Notes: generated from the letters alone by a model not told the origin. A stretch of DNA of 11,177 nucleotides from Gammaproteobacteria bacterium (GCA_002402245.1 NVVP01000018.1:9848-21024); one strand, 5' to 3'; shown: positions 1-8,213, numbered from the stretch's first letter. Made by a program: numbers and translations.

Positions 1-623
1 ATCTTGCTTGATGTATTGGCTACTGTTGGAGCCGATTCACCCTGGCAGACAAATACTTTACCTTCGGTTAAGTGGCTTAATACAGTCAAACCATTAGCAT
101 AATCATCGGCGTATTCATTGATGACAATTTGTGGCGATACAGCAAGTGGGTTGGTATCAGTGGCAGTGACAAAAATAGAGCTTGGAATGCTATCTGGAGC
201 AGGAGATTTACTGTAAGGCCGTGTGCGTAATGCTGTCCATAAGCCAGATTCTAATAAGTTATGTTTAACATCATCACGAGGTAAGTCGTTAAGTTGGCCA
301 GTTGAATATTGCTTGAAAGTGATTTCATCATCGCCTTCTAAATCAATAATAATCGCTTGAAGTACCCGTTTAGAACCACGGTTTATCGATCTGATAGTAC
401 CTGCACCAGGTGAGGTAAATTGAACTTCTGGATTTTTTTTATCAGTGAAAAGAGCTTGGCCCAGTTTCACCTTTTGCCCTTCTTCAATTAGCATCGTGGG
501 TTTCATACCCATGTATTCAGTGCCGAGAAGAGCAACGGAAGTAACGCTATTTGCATCACTAATAGTCTGTGCAGGCTCACCTGCAAGGGGCAATGTAAGC
601 CCTTTTTTTATAGAAAAATGCAT
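1..623 (-). CDS. nqrA: Na+-translocating NADH:quinone reductase subunit A, N-terminal part
   Basis: NqrA is the cytoplasm-facing subunit of the respiratory sodium pump Na+-NQR, which oxidises NADH, reduces ubiquinone and exports Na+. I translated this frame by hand: 207 uninterrupted codons before the window edge, about 45% of the usual roughly 445 residues. Family hallmarks are the start MHFSIKKGL, then LPLAGEPAQ (11-19), YMGMKPTM (37-44), FTSPGAGT (69-76), NRGSKRVLQ (81-89), LLESGLWTALRTRP (123-136) and FVTATDTNPLA (151-161). The ATG at 623 matches the family start, although no good ribosome binding site precedes it; a strong AAAGGAG lies 39 bases further up (663-669). It lies 128 bases downstream of the MFS gene, so it may have its own promoter. 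The remaining subunits nqrB-F would be expected beyond the window. The identification is firm; only the exact start is uncertain. Confidence 0.95.
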   Translation of the reverse strand, partial: MHFSIKKGLTLPLAGEPAQTISDANSVTSVALLGTEYMGMKPTMLIEEGQKVKLGQALFTDKKNPEVQFTSPGAGTIRSINRGSKRVLQAIIIDLEGDDEITFKQYSTGQLNDLPRDDVKHNLLESGLWTALRTRPYSKSPAPDSIPSSIFVTATDTNPLAVSPQIVINEYADDYANGLTVLSHLTEGKVFVCQGESAPTVANTSSK

Positions 624-662
624 AGGTGTTCGGTTAAGGCAGTTAAATTGAGCTTCTGCCAA

Positions 663-669
663 CTCCTTT
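663..669 (-). promoter_or_regulatory. Displaced Shine-Dalgarno-like AAAGGAG upstream of nqrA
   Basis: The minus strand reads AAAGGAG here, the best ribosome-binding sequence in the nqrA leader, yet it is 39 bases from the ATG at 623. The in-frame TTG at 662-660 touches it with no spacer, so it cannot serve that codon normally. The frame from TTG to ATG is open (13 codons). Either the true start differs from the family pattern, or the motif is coincidental. Confidence 0.35.
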
Positions 670-687
670 AGGCCAAGATTGGGGCTT

Positions 688-693
688 AGTATA
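688..693 (-). promoter_or_regulatory. Possible -10 box for nqrA
   Basis: The minus strand reads TATACT, one base from the sigma-70 consensus, about 65 bases above the nqrA ATG and within the 128-base gap after the MFS gene. No convincing -35 hexamer lies 16-18 bases upstream. The gap and the start of a new functional unit make a promoter here plausible, but the evidence is weak. Confidence 0.25.
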
Positions 694-751
694 GGAGCTG
701 TTGGGAAGAATGGGAAGTTATTTGAGTAAAAACCCGATAAAAAGTGGGATA

Positions 752-1906
752 TTAGTCCTGTTGTGGTGTTTTAAGCCAATAAAACCCAATAAAAAAGGCA
801 ATCAATGTCGTTAAGGCTGCAAAGCTAAATGTCACTGTGGGACCAGGTGATAACCAAAAGTAACCACTTAATAAACTGCCTAATGCGCCACCGGCACCAA
901 AACCGATACTGCTATATAGCGCTTGCCCTCTGCCTTGATTTCGGCCAGTGAAGTGAGTGTGAACCCATGCAATAGCGGCAGCATGAAAGGTACCAAAGCT
1001 GGCAGCATGCAACAGTTGAGCAAATAAAAGTAAGCCGAGAGAGTCGGGGTAGAAGCCAATAATAAGCCAGCGTACGGTACTAAGTAATAAGCTAATCAAT
1101 AAGACTTTTCTAATTCCAAATCGAGGCAGCCATTGATGCATAAACAGAAAAATAATGATTTCAGCAACCACGCCTAAAGCCCACAGTTGACCAATATTAC
1201 TGCGACTATAGTGATGCTGCTCTAAATAAATAGTATAAAAGGTGTAATAAGGGCCATGACTCATTTGAACTAAGAAACAAATAGCCAAAAAAGCGATAAT
1301 TTCGCGTCGTTTTAAGATTGATAAGAGTGGCGGGGGAGAATGAGTATCGTTAACAGGATGGGTGTCGGGGGTGGCAATACTAAGTATCCATATTGCGAAT
1401 AAGCTAATTACAACCGCATAGGGAACGATTTCGGCTGAAAAGGATTCAAGTAAGCCGCCTAATACGACCACACTGACAATAAAGCCAATCGAACCCCACA
1501 GGCGGATTTTGCTGTAATGATGACTATATTTACCGAGATGTTGCAAGGTAACCACCTCAAATTGAGGTAGTGAAGCGTTCCAAAAAAAGCTAAATAGCAG
1601 CATGATGGTGGCTATCCAGAGATAGCTGTTATCAAATACGATACAGGCAAAACTCAGAGTGCTTGCTAGACTGGCAAAGCGCACAATTCTCATACGTTTG
1701 CCGTGGTGATCCGCTAGCCAGCCCCAAAGATTGGGCGCTACAATTCGGGTCGCCAATAAGATGGCAGTAAGCTCACCTATTTCCTTGGCGTTGAAGCCTT
1801 CCCATTGTAAATAAAGCCCCCAATAAGGGACTAGAATACCTAAACAAGCAAAGTAGAAAAAATAAAAGCCAGATAAGCGCCAATACGGCGTATTTTTAAA
1901 TGGCAT
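752..1906 (-). CDS. MFS transporter, HcaT/MFS_1-like family
   Basis: This is an inner-membrane transporter of 384 residues with many hydrophobic segments, consistent with the 12 helices of the major facilitator superfamily. The loop between helices 2 and 3 carries a motif-A-like stretch, GWLADHHGKR (62-71). The N-terminus (YFFYFACLGILVPYWGLYL, 15-33) resembles the PPP/HcaT group, often annotated as 3-phenylpropionate or nucleoside:H+ symporter-like. That resemblance does not establish the substrate. The start ATG is 13 bases after the aroC stop, so the two are probably co-transcribed, but the spacer has no clear ribosome binding site and translational coupling to aroC is likely. Nothing in the neighbours points to a particular solute. 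Confidence 0.85.
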   Translation of the reverse strand: MPFKNTPYWRLSGFYFFYFACLGILVPYWGLYLQWEGFNAKEIGELTAILLATRIVAPNLWGWLADHHGKRMRIVRFASLASTLSFACIVFDNSYLWIATIMLLFSFFWNASLPQFEVVTLQHLGKYSHHYSKIRLWGSIGFIVSVVVLGGLLESFSAEIVPYAVVISLFAIWILSIATPDTHPVNDTHSPPPLLSILKRREIIAFLAICFLVQMSHGPYYTFYTIYLEQHHYSRSNIGQLWALGVVAEIIIFLFMHQWLPRFGIRKVLLISLLLSTVRWLIIGFYPDSLGLLLFAQLLHAASFGTFHAAAIAWVHTHFTGRNQGRGQALYSSIGFGAGGALGSLLSGYFWLSPGPTVTFSFAALTTLIAFFIGFYWLKTPQQD

Positions 1907-1919
1907 TTAACGGCAACGA

Positions 1920-3011
1920 TTAAGCTTGAGCAGGAATAATAGGTGTTTCTGTTGTTACATCACTATTTTGAGCACGGTGACGTAACATATGGTCCATTAA
2001 TACTAGAGCTAACATTGCTTCAGCAATAGGTGTGGCACGAATACCAACACAAGGATCATGACGACCTTTGGTTCTTATTTCAATCGCTTCACCTTGGGTA
2101 TTAACACTACGACCAGGAATACTGAGACTTGATGTGGCTTTTAATGCCATGCTGACTAGAATATCTTGGCCACTTGAGATGCCGCCTAAAATACCACCGG
2201 CATTATTACTTAAGAACCCTTCTGGGGTAATTTCGTCACGATGTTCGGTGCCTTTTTGAGTGACAGAATCAAAGCCTGCACCGATTTCAACGCCTTTAAC
2301 GGCATTGATACTCATCATTGCGTGAGCAATTTCAGCATCAAGACGGTCAAAAATAGGTTCGCCTAAACCTGGGGGGACATTACGGGCCACAACATTAATT
2401 CGAGCACCAATAGAATCACCTTTTAAGGATTTCATATAATCCTCAATGGCTGTTTCTTTATCTGCATCTGGGCAGAAGAAAGCACTTTTTTCAATCTGGT
2501 CCCAATCTAGTTTTTCAATAATAACTGGGCCTAATTGAGCTAGGTAGCCCTGAATTTCAATGCCAAAATGTTGTTTTAAATATTTTTTAGCGATGCCACC
2601 GGCCGCAACACGCATCGCTGTTTCTCTCGCTGAAGAGCGGCCACCACCACGGTAATCACGAAAACCATATTTCTGGTGATAGGTATAGTCGGCATGAGCA
2701 GGACGGAATTGGTTCATGATATTGCCATAATCTTTTGAACGTTGATCGGTGTTCTCGATCACCATAGCAATAGGTGTTCCTGTGGTCTTGCCTTCAAACA
2801 CACCGGAGAGGATTTTGACTTGATCTAATTCTTTTCGCTGAGTGACATAACGTGTTTTCCCCGGGCGGCGGCGATCTAAGTCGCCTTGTAAATCAGCTTC
2901 AGATAATTCTAGTCCAGGAGGGCAACCATCAAGAATACAACCAATAGAAGGACCGTGGCTTTCGCCAAAGCTGGTTACTGTAAATAATTTTCCGAAGCTA
3001 TTGCCTGACAT
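1920..3011 (-). CDS. aroC: Chorismate synthase
   Basis: AroC converts 5-enolpyruvylshikimate-3-phosphate to chorismate, the last common step to the aromatic amino acids and folate. It needs reduced FMN and acts in the cytoplasm as a tetramer. The 363 residues match the family length. All three signatures are visible: GESHGPSIG (16-24) with the conserved His19, the [18 protein letters not shown] stretch in the middle, and [18 protein letters not shown] near the C-terminus. [13 protein letters not shown], which lines the active site, is also intact. The start is supported by GGAA (3019-3022) seven bases upstream of the ATG. It follows mgtE after 36 bases with no terminator that I can see, and runs into the MFS gene. 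The short tail after the third signature is ordinary variation. Confidence 0.98.
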   Translation of the reverse strand: MSGNSFGKLFTVTSFGESHGPSIGCILDGCPPGLELSEADLQGDLDRRRPGKTRYVTQRKELDQVKILSGVFEGKTTGTPIAMVIENTDQRSKDYGNIMNQFRPAHADYTYHQKYGFRDYRGGGRSSARETAMRVAAGGIAKKYLKQHFGIEIQGYLAQLGPVIIEKLDWDQIEKSAFFCPDADKETAIEDYMKSLKGDSIGARINVVARNVPPGLGEPIFDRLDAEIAHAMMSINAVKGVEIGAGFDSVTQKGTEHRDEITPEGFLSNNAGGILGGISSGQDILVSMALKATSSLSIPGRSVNTQGEAIEIRTKGRHDPCVGIRATPIAEAMLALVLMDHMLRHRAQNSDVTTETPIIPAQA

Positions 3012-3047
3012 AGAGATGTTCCAAGTTAAATTTTTTGGCGAAAGGTA

Positions 3048-4406
3048 CTAAACAATAAATAGAGTAGCAAATCCAAGGAAAGCTACAAAACCGACTACAT
3101 CGGTTACTGTGGTGAGCAGGACACCACCAGAGAGTGCAGGGTCAATACCAAATCGTTTTAACATCAGTGGAATTGATACTCCTGCCAGTGCAGCCGCGAT
3201 TAAATTGATGATGATTGCAACACCAATTAAAACGCCAAGTTGAATGCTAGTGAACCAAAATGCGGTGACAATTGCGATAGCAATAGCCCAAATAACCCCA
3301 TTAATCGCCCCGACGGATAACTCTTTTTTTAGTAACCAGCGTTCATTTCTGTCATTTAGTTGGTTGAGTGCCATAGAGCGGATAACCAACGTTAATGTTT
3401 GACTACCAGCAACGCCACCCATGCTGGCGACAATGGGCATTAAAATAGCTAAGGCAACTTGTTTCTCTATAGTGGTATCAAATAAACCGATAACCCATGC
3501 CGCTAGAAATGCGGTGCATAAATTAACGCCTAGCCATAATGAGCGACGTTGAACACTCTTCTTCACTGGAGCAAAGGTATCTTCATCTTCGCCTAAGCCC
3601 GCCATACTTAACATCGTATGCTCGGCATCATCACGGATAACATCGACCACATCATCGATAGTAATACGACCTAATAAATGGTTACCTTCATCGACAACAG
3701 GCGCTGAAATAAGATCGTGCTTTTCAAAACGTAGTGCGACATCACTTTCATCAGTACTCGCCAGAATAGCTTCAATTTGGTGAGACATGACTTGGCTAAC
3801 GGTTAATGAACGACTGCGACTCACTATTTGCGTTAAAGGTAATGTACCAATGTAGTGATCCTGATGATCGACGACATAGAGACTATCGGTATTTTCGGGC
3901 AGCTCTCCTAGCACACGAAGGTAACGTAATACGACTTCTAAGGTGATATCAGAACGAATAGTAACCACATCGGTGTTCATTAAACCACCGGCAGTTTCTT
4001 CATCGTAAGCAAGTACGGTTTCTACTCGACGTCGATGCTGGCTATCCATGACATTCAAGACTTCTTGAGTCACATGATCGGGTAGGTTTTGCAGAATATC
4101 GGCAACATCATCAGGCGCGAGATCTTCGGTTGCGCTGACTAAGTCTTCTGTATCCATGGTTCGGATCAGATCAGTTTGAACATCTTCCCCTAGATAAGAT
4201 AAAACATCACCGCGGAGTTCAGGGTTGATTATCGGCCAACAAACTTGACGTTCTACAGGAGGAAGAGACTCTAAAAGATGTGCAATTTCAGCAGGATGTA
4301 AGCTAGCCAATAAACGTCGCATACGCAAAAAACGGCCGGTTTCAAGGGCTTCTGCAAAGGTGTTAATTGGGTGGCTATCGATTTTATCTTGTGTTGTTTC
4401 AGGCAT
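3048..4406 (-). CDS. mgtE: Magnesium transporter MgtE
   Basis: MgtE is a homodimeric inner-membrane Mg2+ channel gated by intracellular Mg2+. The 452 residues show the full architecture: an MgtE N domain of helical repeats (about 20-140), the linker YDEETAGGLMNTDVVTI (134-150), a pair of CBS domains (about 147-265), and a five-helix membrane domain (about 288-452). The pore stretch GGVAGSQTLTLVIR (330-343) and TTVTD with Asp436 are present. Asp436 should correspond to the pore aspartate that coordinates Mg2+ in Thermus MgtE. The position that is often Asn in GGNAG is Val here, which I believe is common in gammaproteobacterial homologues. TAGGA (4414-4418), seven bases before the ATG, supports the start. 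In related genomes mgtE directly follows ptsI; here a PLD-like gene lies between them. No Mg2+-sensing leader is evident in the 77 bases upstream. Confidence 0.96.
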   Translation of the reverse strand: MPETTQDKIDSHPINTFAEALETGRFLRMRRLLASLHPAEIAHLLESLPPVERQVCWPIINPELRGDVLSYLGEDVQTDLIRTMDTEDLVSATEDLAPDDVADILQNLPDHVTQEVLNVMDSQHRRRVETVLAYDEETAGGLMNTDVVTIRSDITLEVVLRYLRVLGELPENTDSLYVVDHQDHYIGTLPLTQIVSRSRSLTVSQVMSHQIEAILASTDESDVALRFEKHDLISAPVVDEGNHLLGRITIDDVVDVIRDDAEHTMLSMAGLGEDEDTFAPVKKSVQRRSLWLGVNLCTAFLAAWVIGLFDTTIEKQVALAILMPIVASMGGVAGSQTLTLVIRSMALNQLNDRNERWLLKKELSVGAINGVIWAIAIAIVTAFWFTSIQLGVLIGVAIIINLIAAALAGVSIPLMLKRFGIDPALSGGVLLTTVTDVVGFVAFLGFATLFIV

Positions 4407-4483
4407 TAGGATGTCCTAAAGGTGAACACGTAGCGGCTGCTTGGATGGCGCTATTCTAGCCTGCTTAGCCCTGTTTAGGGTAT

Positions 4484-5185
4484 TTAATTAGGGGAAAAAT
4501 CATCAGGCCAAATAAAGTAGGAACCAAAACGACCAGATTTTGCTTCACCCCCCGCATTCTCTCCTTTTGGGGTTAATGTTTGTTTAGAATCAACTTCATT
4601 GATGTATCCATGAGAGATTAGTTTTTCAAGTAGTTCTGGAGTTTTTAGTTTTAATTGAACTGCCAATTTAGAGGTGGTTATTTTAGATGCACTGATTTCA
4701 GATAATGAGGATTGTTCTATTTCAGTTTCTTTAGTTGTTACCTTTTCTAATGAAATTCTAACCTCATCACTGATTCGGATGATACGTTGAGCTTCTTCAT
4801 AAGTATCCTTATACATCTCAGGATCGCTATCTCGGGATACATAAACACCCATTTCATTATTATTAACTTGGCTGAATTCGTAAAGGTTTAAGCTAGTAAT
4901 AATACAAGAGCTTTCATTTATATAACATTTTGCATGTAAGTTTTTGCAAAAGCTGGTGCGAATAAAAGATAGTTCATTTAACCAACTTATCTCCGTAGGT
5001 TGTAATTCACTTTTCCCATAAATAATTCGAACATCAATTTTCAGTCTATTTTTATCTTCAAGTAATTCTTTGATTCGGTCATTTAATTTTAGATAAGGAC
5101 TGATAAGAATTAGGCGATCTGAGGCACTTTTTATTAACTCTTCTAGATAATAGTTTGTAGCACTTGTATTTAGAAATTTTGCCAT
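4484..5185 (-). CDS. Phospholipase-D-fold (single HKD-like) protein with C-terminal helical and WP-motif region
   Basis: I recognise the fold class but not a named gene. Residues 1-145 form one PLD/Nuc-type domain: LILISPYLK (25-33), then the catalytic-like HAK (His84, Lys86), followed by TSLN (97-100) and NNNE (108-111). This H-x-K, S-x-N, N-N-E spacing resembles single-domain nucleases such as Nuc and BfiI, which work as dimers. Residues 145-170 are a polar linker. Residues 168-200 look like a winged-helix segment, and the tail has LTPKGENAGGE (203-213) and GSYFIWP (221-227). It is therefore probably a cytoplasmic nucleic-acid-acting protein; no signal peptide is visible. Three 60-base stretches I counted are 28, 27 and 37% G+C, against 45-55% in three stretches of mgtE and ptsI. 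It sits between ptsI (62-base gap) and mgtE (77-base gap). AAGG lies 12 bases before the ATG, a long spacing. Catalytic activity is an inference. Confidence 0.8.
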   Translation of the reverse strand: MAKFLNTSATNYYLEELIKSASDRLILISPYLKLNDRIKELLEDKNRLKIDVRIIYGKSELQPTEISWLNELSFIRTSFCKNLHAKCYINESSCIITSLNLYEFSQVNNNEMGVYVSRDSDPEMYKDTYEEAQRIIRISDEVRISLEKVTTKETEIEQSSLSEISASKITTSKLAVQLKLKTPELLEKLISHGYINEVDSKQTLTPKGENAGGEAKSGRFGSYFIWPDDFSPN

Positions 5186-5247
5186 ATTTAAAGATTACCT
5201 TGATTCGTGTTAGATGGAATTACATGATTTATATTTATAGACTAATT

Positions 5248-6993
5248 TTAATGCACTGAACTATTTATTTCTTCTACTAATAATTCAGCCTCTAATGCAT
5301 CTGAAATAGTCAGAATATCCAGTGAGTTTTCCGGTAGTTTATTCAAATCAGTTTCGTTAATAATTTGTTTTATTTCTAATAATACATTGGGGTGCATACT
5401 AAAGTTATCTAAACCTAACGCTAGAAGCAATCGAGTAAAACGAGGGTCACCGGCCATTTCACCGCACATTGATACAGGGATATTATGTTTTTTACCTGCA
5501 TCGAGAGTCATCTTTATTAGGTTTAACACGGCAGGGTGTAAGGGGTTATAGAGGTAATTAACATGATCATCAATACGATCAATGGCCAGCGTATATTGAA
5601 TTAAATCATTGGTACCGATAGATAAAAAATCAGTTTGTTGGGCGAACATTTCGGCACAAATGGCACTGGCGGGAATTTCTATCATTGCCCCGGTTTCAAT
5701 ATGATGATCAAACTCTAAACCTTCTTGAATTAGTTCTTTTTTACATAGCTCTAATTGGTGTTTGGCTTGTTGTAGTTCATGAATGGTGGAGATCATTGGA
5801 AACATAATCTTGATTTTACCAAATGCGGATGCACGTAAAATAGCGCGTAATTGAGTGCGGAACATGGCGGGTTGTTTCAAGCATAATCGAATGGCTCGAA
5901 GGCCTAATGCTGGATTGGTGGTAGCTTGATTCAAGTTACGCCCACCATCAACCGTTTTATCGGCACCTAAATCAAAGGTTCGGATGGTGACAGGTTGATT
6001 ATTCATGCCTTCAACTACTTTTCTATAAGCAGCAAGCTGTTCTTCCTCTTCAGGTGGTGTTGCGCGGTTCATATAAAGGAACTCGGTTCGATAGAGTCCA
6101 ACACCCTGAGCAATGGTATTGCTGATCGCGGTAATGTCTTCCGCTAAATCCGCATTGGCTTGTAGGGTTATATCAATACCATCACGTGTTTGACTTGGGC
6201 CAGATTTATAGCGGCTCAGAGAGGCAATATGCAGTTTAAAATCAGTGCGACGTTGGCTATATTCTAATAAGGTTGCTTTATCGGAACCTGCGATAAGCGT
6301 GCCTGTTTCACCGTCGATAATGAGGGTCTCATTATCTTGGATATAGCGCCTGAGGGAGCCTACACCCACAATGGCAGGAATGCCTAGGCTTCGAGCCAAG
6401 ATGGTGGTGTGAGATGTGGCGCCACCATGCTCAGTCACAAAGGCGGCAATGCCTTGATGTTGCATTAACATGGTATCTGCAGGGGTAAGATCCTCGGCAA
6501 TAATGATTCGGCCTTTTAGCTTACCTTCTGTTACGTCATCGGCGCGAGCATGTTCGTTGACGAGAAAACGCAGGATACGGTTGACCACATGATCGACATC
6601 ATCACGTCGAGTACGTAAATAAGGGTCATCCATTTCGTCGAACACATTGATTAAGGCATCACGTTGTAGTTGCAAAGCCCACTCGGCATTACAACGACGA
6701 TTACGAATCATATCCATCGGTACTTGTGTCAATGAAGACGCTTGTAACATGAGCAAGTGGGTATCAATAAAAGAAGATACATCTGCGGGTGCGTTAGCCG
6801 GTATCGTATTACGAATAGATCGCAGCTGAATGGTCGCCTGTTCGTTGGCTGCTTGTAGGCGCTGAACTTCTTTTTCTATATCTTTTTCATCAACTAAATA
6901 TTCTTCAACATCGGGTTTATTATGAAAAAGAATATGCGCTTTGCCAATCGCAATACCACGGGATACACCTACACCTTGAAGTTCGAGATTCAT
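5248..6993 (-). CDS. ptsI: PTS enzyme I (PEP-protein phosphotransferase)
   Basis: Enzyme I takes phosphate from phosphoenolpyruvate onto a histidine and passes it to HPr, starting the PTS chain in the cytoplasm. The 581 residues match classical EI (about 575). The N-terminal domain (about 1-145) includes the HPr-binding helices. The phosphohistidine is His195 in GGATSHTTILARSLGIPA (190-207). The C-terminal PEP-binding barrel has GLYRTEFLYM (299-308), IRTFDLGADK (337-346), DFLSIGTNDLIQYTLAIDR (455-473) and the catalytic Cys510 in SMCGEMAGDP. No GAF domain is fused at the N-terminus, so this is not the nitrogen-PTS form PtsP. The ATG overlaps the HPr stop codon in ATGA, and GGAG seven bases upstream is the ribosome binding site, so the pair is translationally coupled. 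No EIIB or EIIC gene is in the window. Confidence 0.97.
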   Translation of the reverse strand: MNLELQGVGVSRGIAIGKAHILFHNKPDVEEYLVDEKDIEKEVQRLQAANEQATIQLRSIRNTIPANAPADVSSFIDTHLLMLQASSLTQVPMDMIRNRRCNAEWALQLQRDALINVFDEMDDPYLRTRRDDVDHVVNRILRFLVNEHARADDVTEGKLKGRIIIAEDLTPADTMLMQHQGIAAFVTEHGGATSHTTILARSLGIPAIVGVGSLRRYIQDNETLIIDGETGTLIAGSDKATLLEYSQRRTDFKLHIASLSRYKSGPSQTRDGIDITLQANADLAEDITAISNTIAQGVGLYRTEFLYMNRATPPEEEEQLAAYRKVVEGMNNQPVTIRTFDLGADKTVDGGRNLNQATTNPALGLRAIRLCLKQPAMFRTQLRAILRASAFGKIKIMFPMISTIHELQQAKHQLELCKKELIQEGLEFDHHIETGAMIEIPASAICAEMFAQQTDFLSIGTNDLIQYTLAIDRIDDHVNYLYNPLHPAVLNLIKMTLDAGKKHNIPVSMCGEMAGDPRFTRLLLALGLDNFSMHPNVLLEIKQIINETDLNKLPENSLDILTISDALEAELLVEEINSSVH

Positions 6994-7259
6994 TCTCCTT
7001 CTCCAAAGTAGTCTTTGATAAGTATGTCTATTGCCGTTAATGCTTGTTGTGCATCATCACCTTCAGCTTTGACTACAATGCTTGAACCTTTGGCGGCGGC
7101 CAGCATCATCATACCCATAATGCTTTTGCCATTAACGCTGCGGCCATTGCGCGATACGGTAACCTCACTATTAAATTGAGACGTAGTAGTGACAAATTTA
7201 GCAGAAGCACGAGCATGTAAACCTAATTTGTTGATAATAGTAAATTCTTGTTCAATCAT
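6990..7259 (-). CDS. ptsH: Phosphocarrier protein HPr (NPr-type position)
   Basis: HPr is the small cytoplasmic carrier that receives phosphate from enzyme I and hands it to EIIA proteins. The 89 residues match the family. His15 in NKLGLHARAS is the enzyme I target. Ser46 in NGKSIMGMMM (43-52) is the residue that HprK phosphorylates, and it is conserved here, which fits the nearby hprK. In enteric bacteria the equivalent gene of an rpoN cluster is named ptsO or npr; the name ptsH is used here because a complete enzyme I gene follows. Its ATG overlaps the EIIA stop codon and its own stop overlaps the ptsI start, so three PTS genes form one coupled unit. No terminator or promoter is visible inside the unit. 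Confidence 0.95.
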   Translation of the reverse strand: MIEQEFTIINKLGLHARASAKFVTTTSQFNSEVTVSRNGRSVNGKSIMGMMMLAAAKGSSIVVKAEGDDAQQALTAIDILIKDYFGEGE

Positions 7260-7660
7260 TTTGAGCAGCCTGATTTATGACACTTAGCGATACCTTCCTG
7301 TCCACCTGATAACGCCTTTTGTTCTAATTCATTTAGATTAAGCATGGGGTAATTAAGCACACGAATCAACATAGGTAGGTTGAGGCCTGAGACAACACGA
7401 ATATCATCTCTATCAGAGACGGTGCAGGCGATATTACTAGGTGTTGAGCCAAACATATCAGTGAGAATGAGGATGCCCGTCCCTTGATCAAGGCCAGTCA
7501 GTTCAGCATCAAGCTGTTGTTTAATGTATTCAGGCTTATCATTAACCGCAATAGAAATTACTTTTGTGGGTAAGGGCGAGCAAGATAACATTTGTCGTGC
7601 AGTGTTAATCAGCTCTGCACCAATTTGATTGTGGGAAATAAGTAAGATGCCGACAGCCAT
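7256..7660 (-). CDS. PTS EIIA component, mannose/fructose (ManX-like) family
   Basis: This 134-residue cytoplasmic protein has the fold of the mannose-family EIIA domain. The phosphoacceptor is His10 in ILLISHNQIG, and GILILTDMFGSTPSN (62-76) holds Asp68, the residue that assists it in E. coli ManX. Family members normally pass phosphate to an EIIB, but no EIIB, EIIC or EIID gene is seen here. Orphan EIIA proteins of this type in rpoN/hprK clusters are considered regulatory. The C-terminus (AKCHKSGCSK) has two cysteines and looks variable. The start is 22 bases after the hprK stop with AGAGA a few bases upstream; the stop overlaps the HPr start. Family assignment is secure. The partner it regulates is unknown. 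Confidence 0.92.
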   Translation of the reverse strand: MAVGILLISHNQIGAELINTARQMLSCSPLPTKVISIAVNDKPEYIKQQLDAELTGLDQGTGILILTDMFGSTPSNIACTVSDRDDIRVVSGLNLPMLIRVLNYPMLNLNELEQKALSGGQEGIAKCHKSGCSK

Positions 7661-7682
7661 TAAATTTCTCTGTAAAGTAGGG

Positions 7683-8198
7683 TCATAGTGTCTCAGTCAT
7701 TAGTTCGGTATGACGAAGTGTAAATGTATCTGCAGTGTTTTTAGCGTTCTCTTGCATAGCTAACCAGCAGTGAATACGGTGTGAAAGTGATGCAGGGTTA
7801 TGGGGGTTAAGGGTTACTGAGGGTAAAGATATACCTGCAAATGTGAATATAGCAGGAGTCGGTCTCAGAGTGATGTCTAAATTAGCTTGCTGTAGGTGAA
7901 CAACATAATCAACGGCATGAGAGTGATGCCATGCATTGCGGTTAAAGACAGTAGCAATATCAATAAGGCCTAATTCTCGAGTATGTAAGAGGCCTTCTAA
8001 TAGAGGTGGACATTGACCAATAATTTGCTGATCGAGCATATGAAGCTCGACTACATCATCGGCAATCAATTGATGGCCTTGATAGAGCAATTCGAGAGCA
8101 AGGCTGCTTTTACCTATACCCGCTTTACCGGTAATTAAAATGCCTTTGGAATTAATTGAAACTAATACGCCATGATGGCTCTGAGGCTGTGTTGTCAT
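7683..8198 (-). CDS. hprK: Minimal HPr kinase/phosphorylase (kinase domain only)
   Basis: HprK phosphorylates HPr on Ser46, and in many bacteria also removes that phosphate. This copy has 171 residues, about half the usual 310 or so, and consists of the C-terminal kinase domain alone, as in the short alphaproteobacterial form. The Walker A loop is GKAGIGKSS (24-32), followed by LIADDVVE (44-51) with the acidic pair Asp47-Asp48. The family signature is altered: where L-E-I-R-G-L-G is typical, this protein has LHTRELG (71-77), keeping Arg74 but replacing the Glu and the Gly. The late R-x-G-R-N stretch needed for the phosphorylase reaction in long forms is replaced by LNPHNPAS (130-137). The 15-base gap after ptsN leaves no room for a missing N-terminal domain, so it is short by design. 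It has no clear ribosome binding site and is probably coupled to ptsN. It is likely active as a kinase; phosphorylase activity is doubtful. Confidence 0.9.
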   Translation of the reverse strand: MTTQPQSHHGVLVSINSKGILITGKAGIGKSSLALELLYQGHQLIADDVVELHMLDQQIIGQCPPLLEGLLHTRELGLIDIATVFNRNAWHHSHAVDYVVHLQQANLDITLRPTPAIFTFAGISLPSVTLNPHNPASLSHRIHCWLAMQENAKNTADTFTLRHTELMTETL

Positions 8199-8213
8199 GG
8201 CTAGAAGAGAAGG

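Noticed and set aside
330..343. Val in place of Asn in the MgtE GGNAG pore motif (residue numbers of MgtE)
   Set aside because: I believe this variant is common in gammaproteobacterial MgtE, and the pore Asp436 is intact, so it is not evidence of loss of function.
445..651. 68-codon plus-strand reading frame
   Set aside because: It lies antisense within nqrA, whose translation is a clear full-frame family match.
727..745. CCC/GGG pairing plus Ts after the MFS gene as a terminator
   Set aside because: Only about three stem pairs are possible, so the Ts alone do not make an intrinsic terminator.
4466..4480. Short hairpin CCCT-AAAC-AGGG after the PLD-like gene as a terminator
   Set aside because: The stem is only four pairs and no T-run follows on the minus strand.
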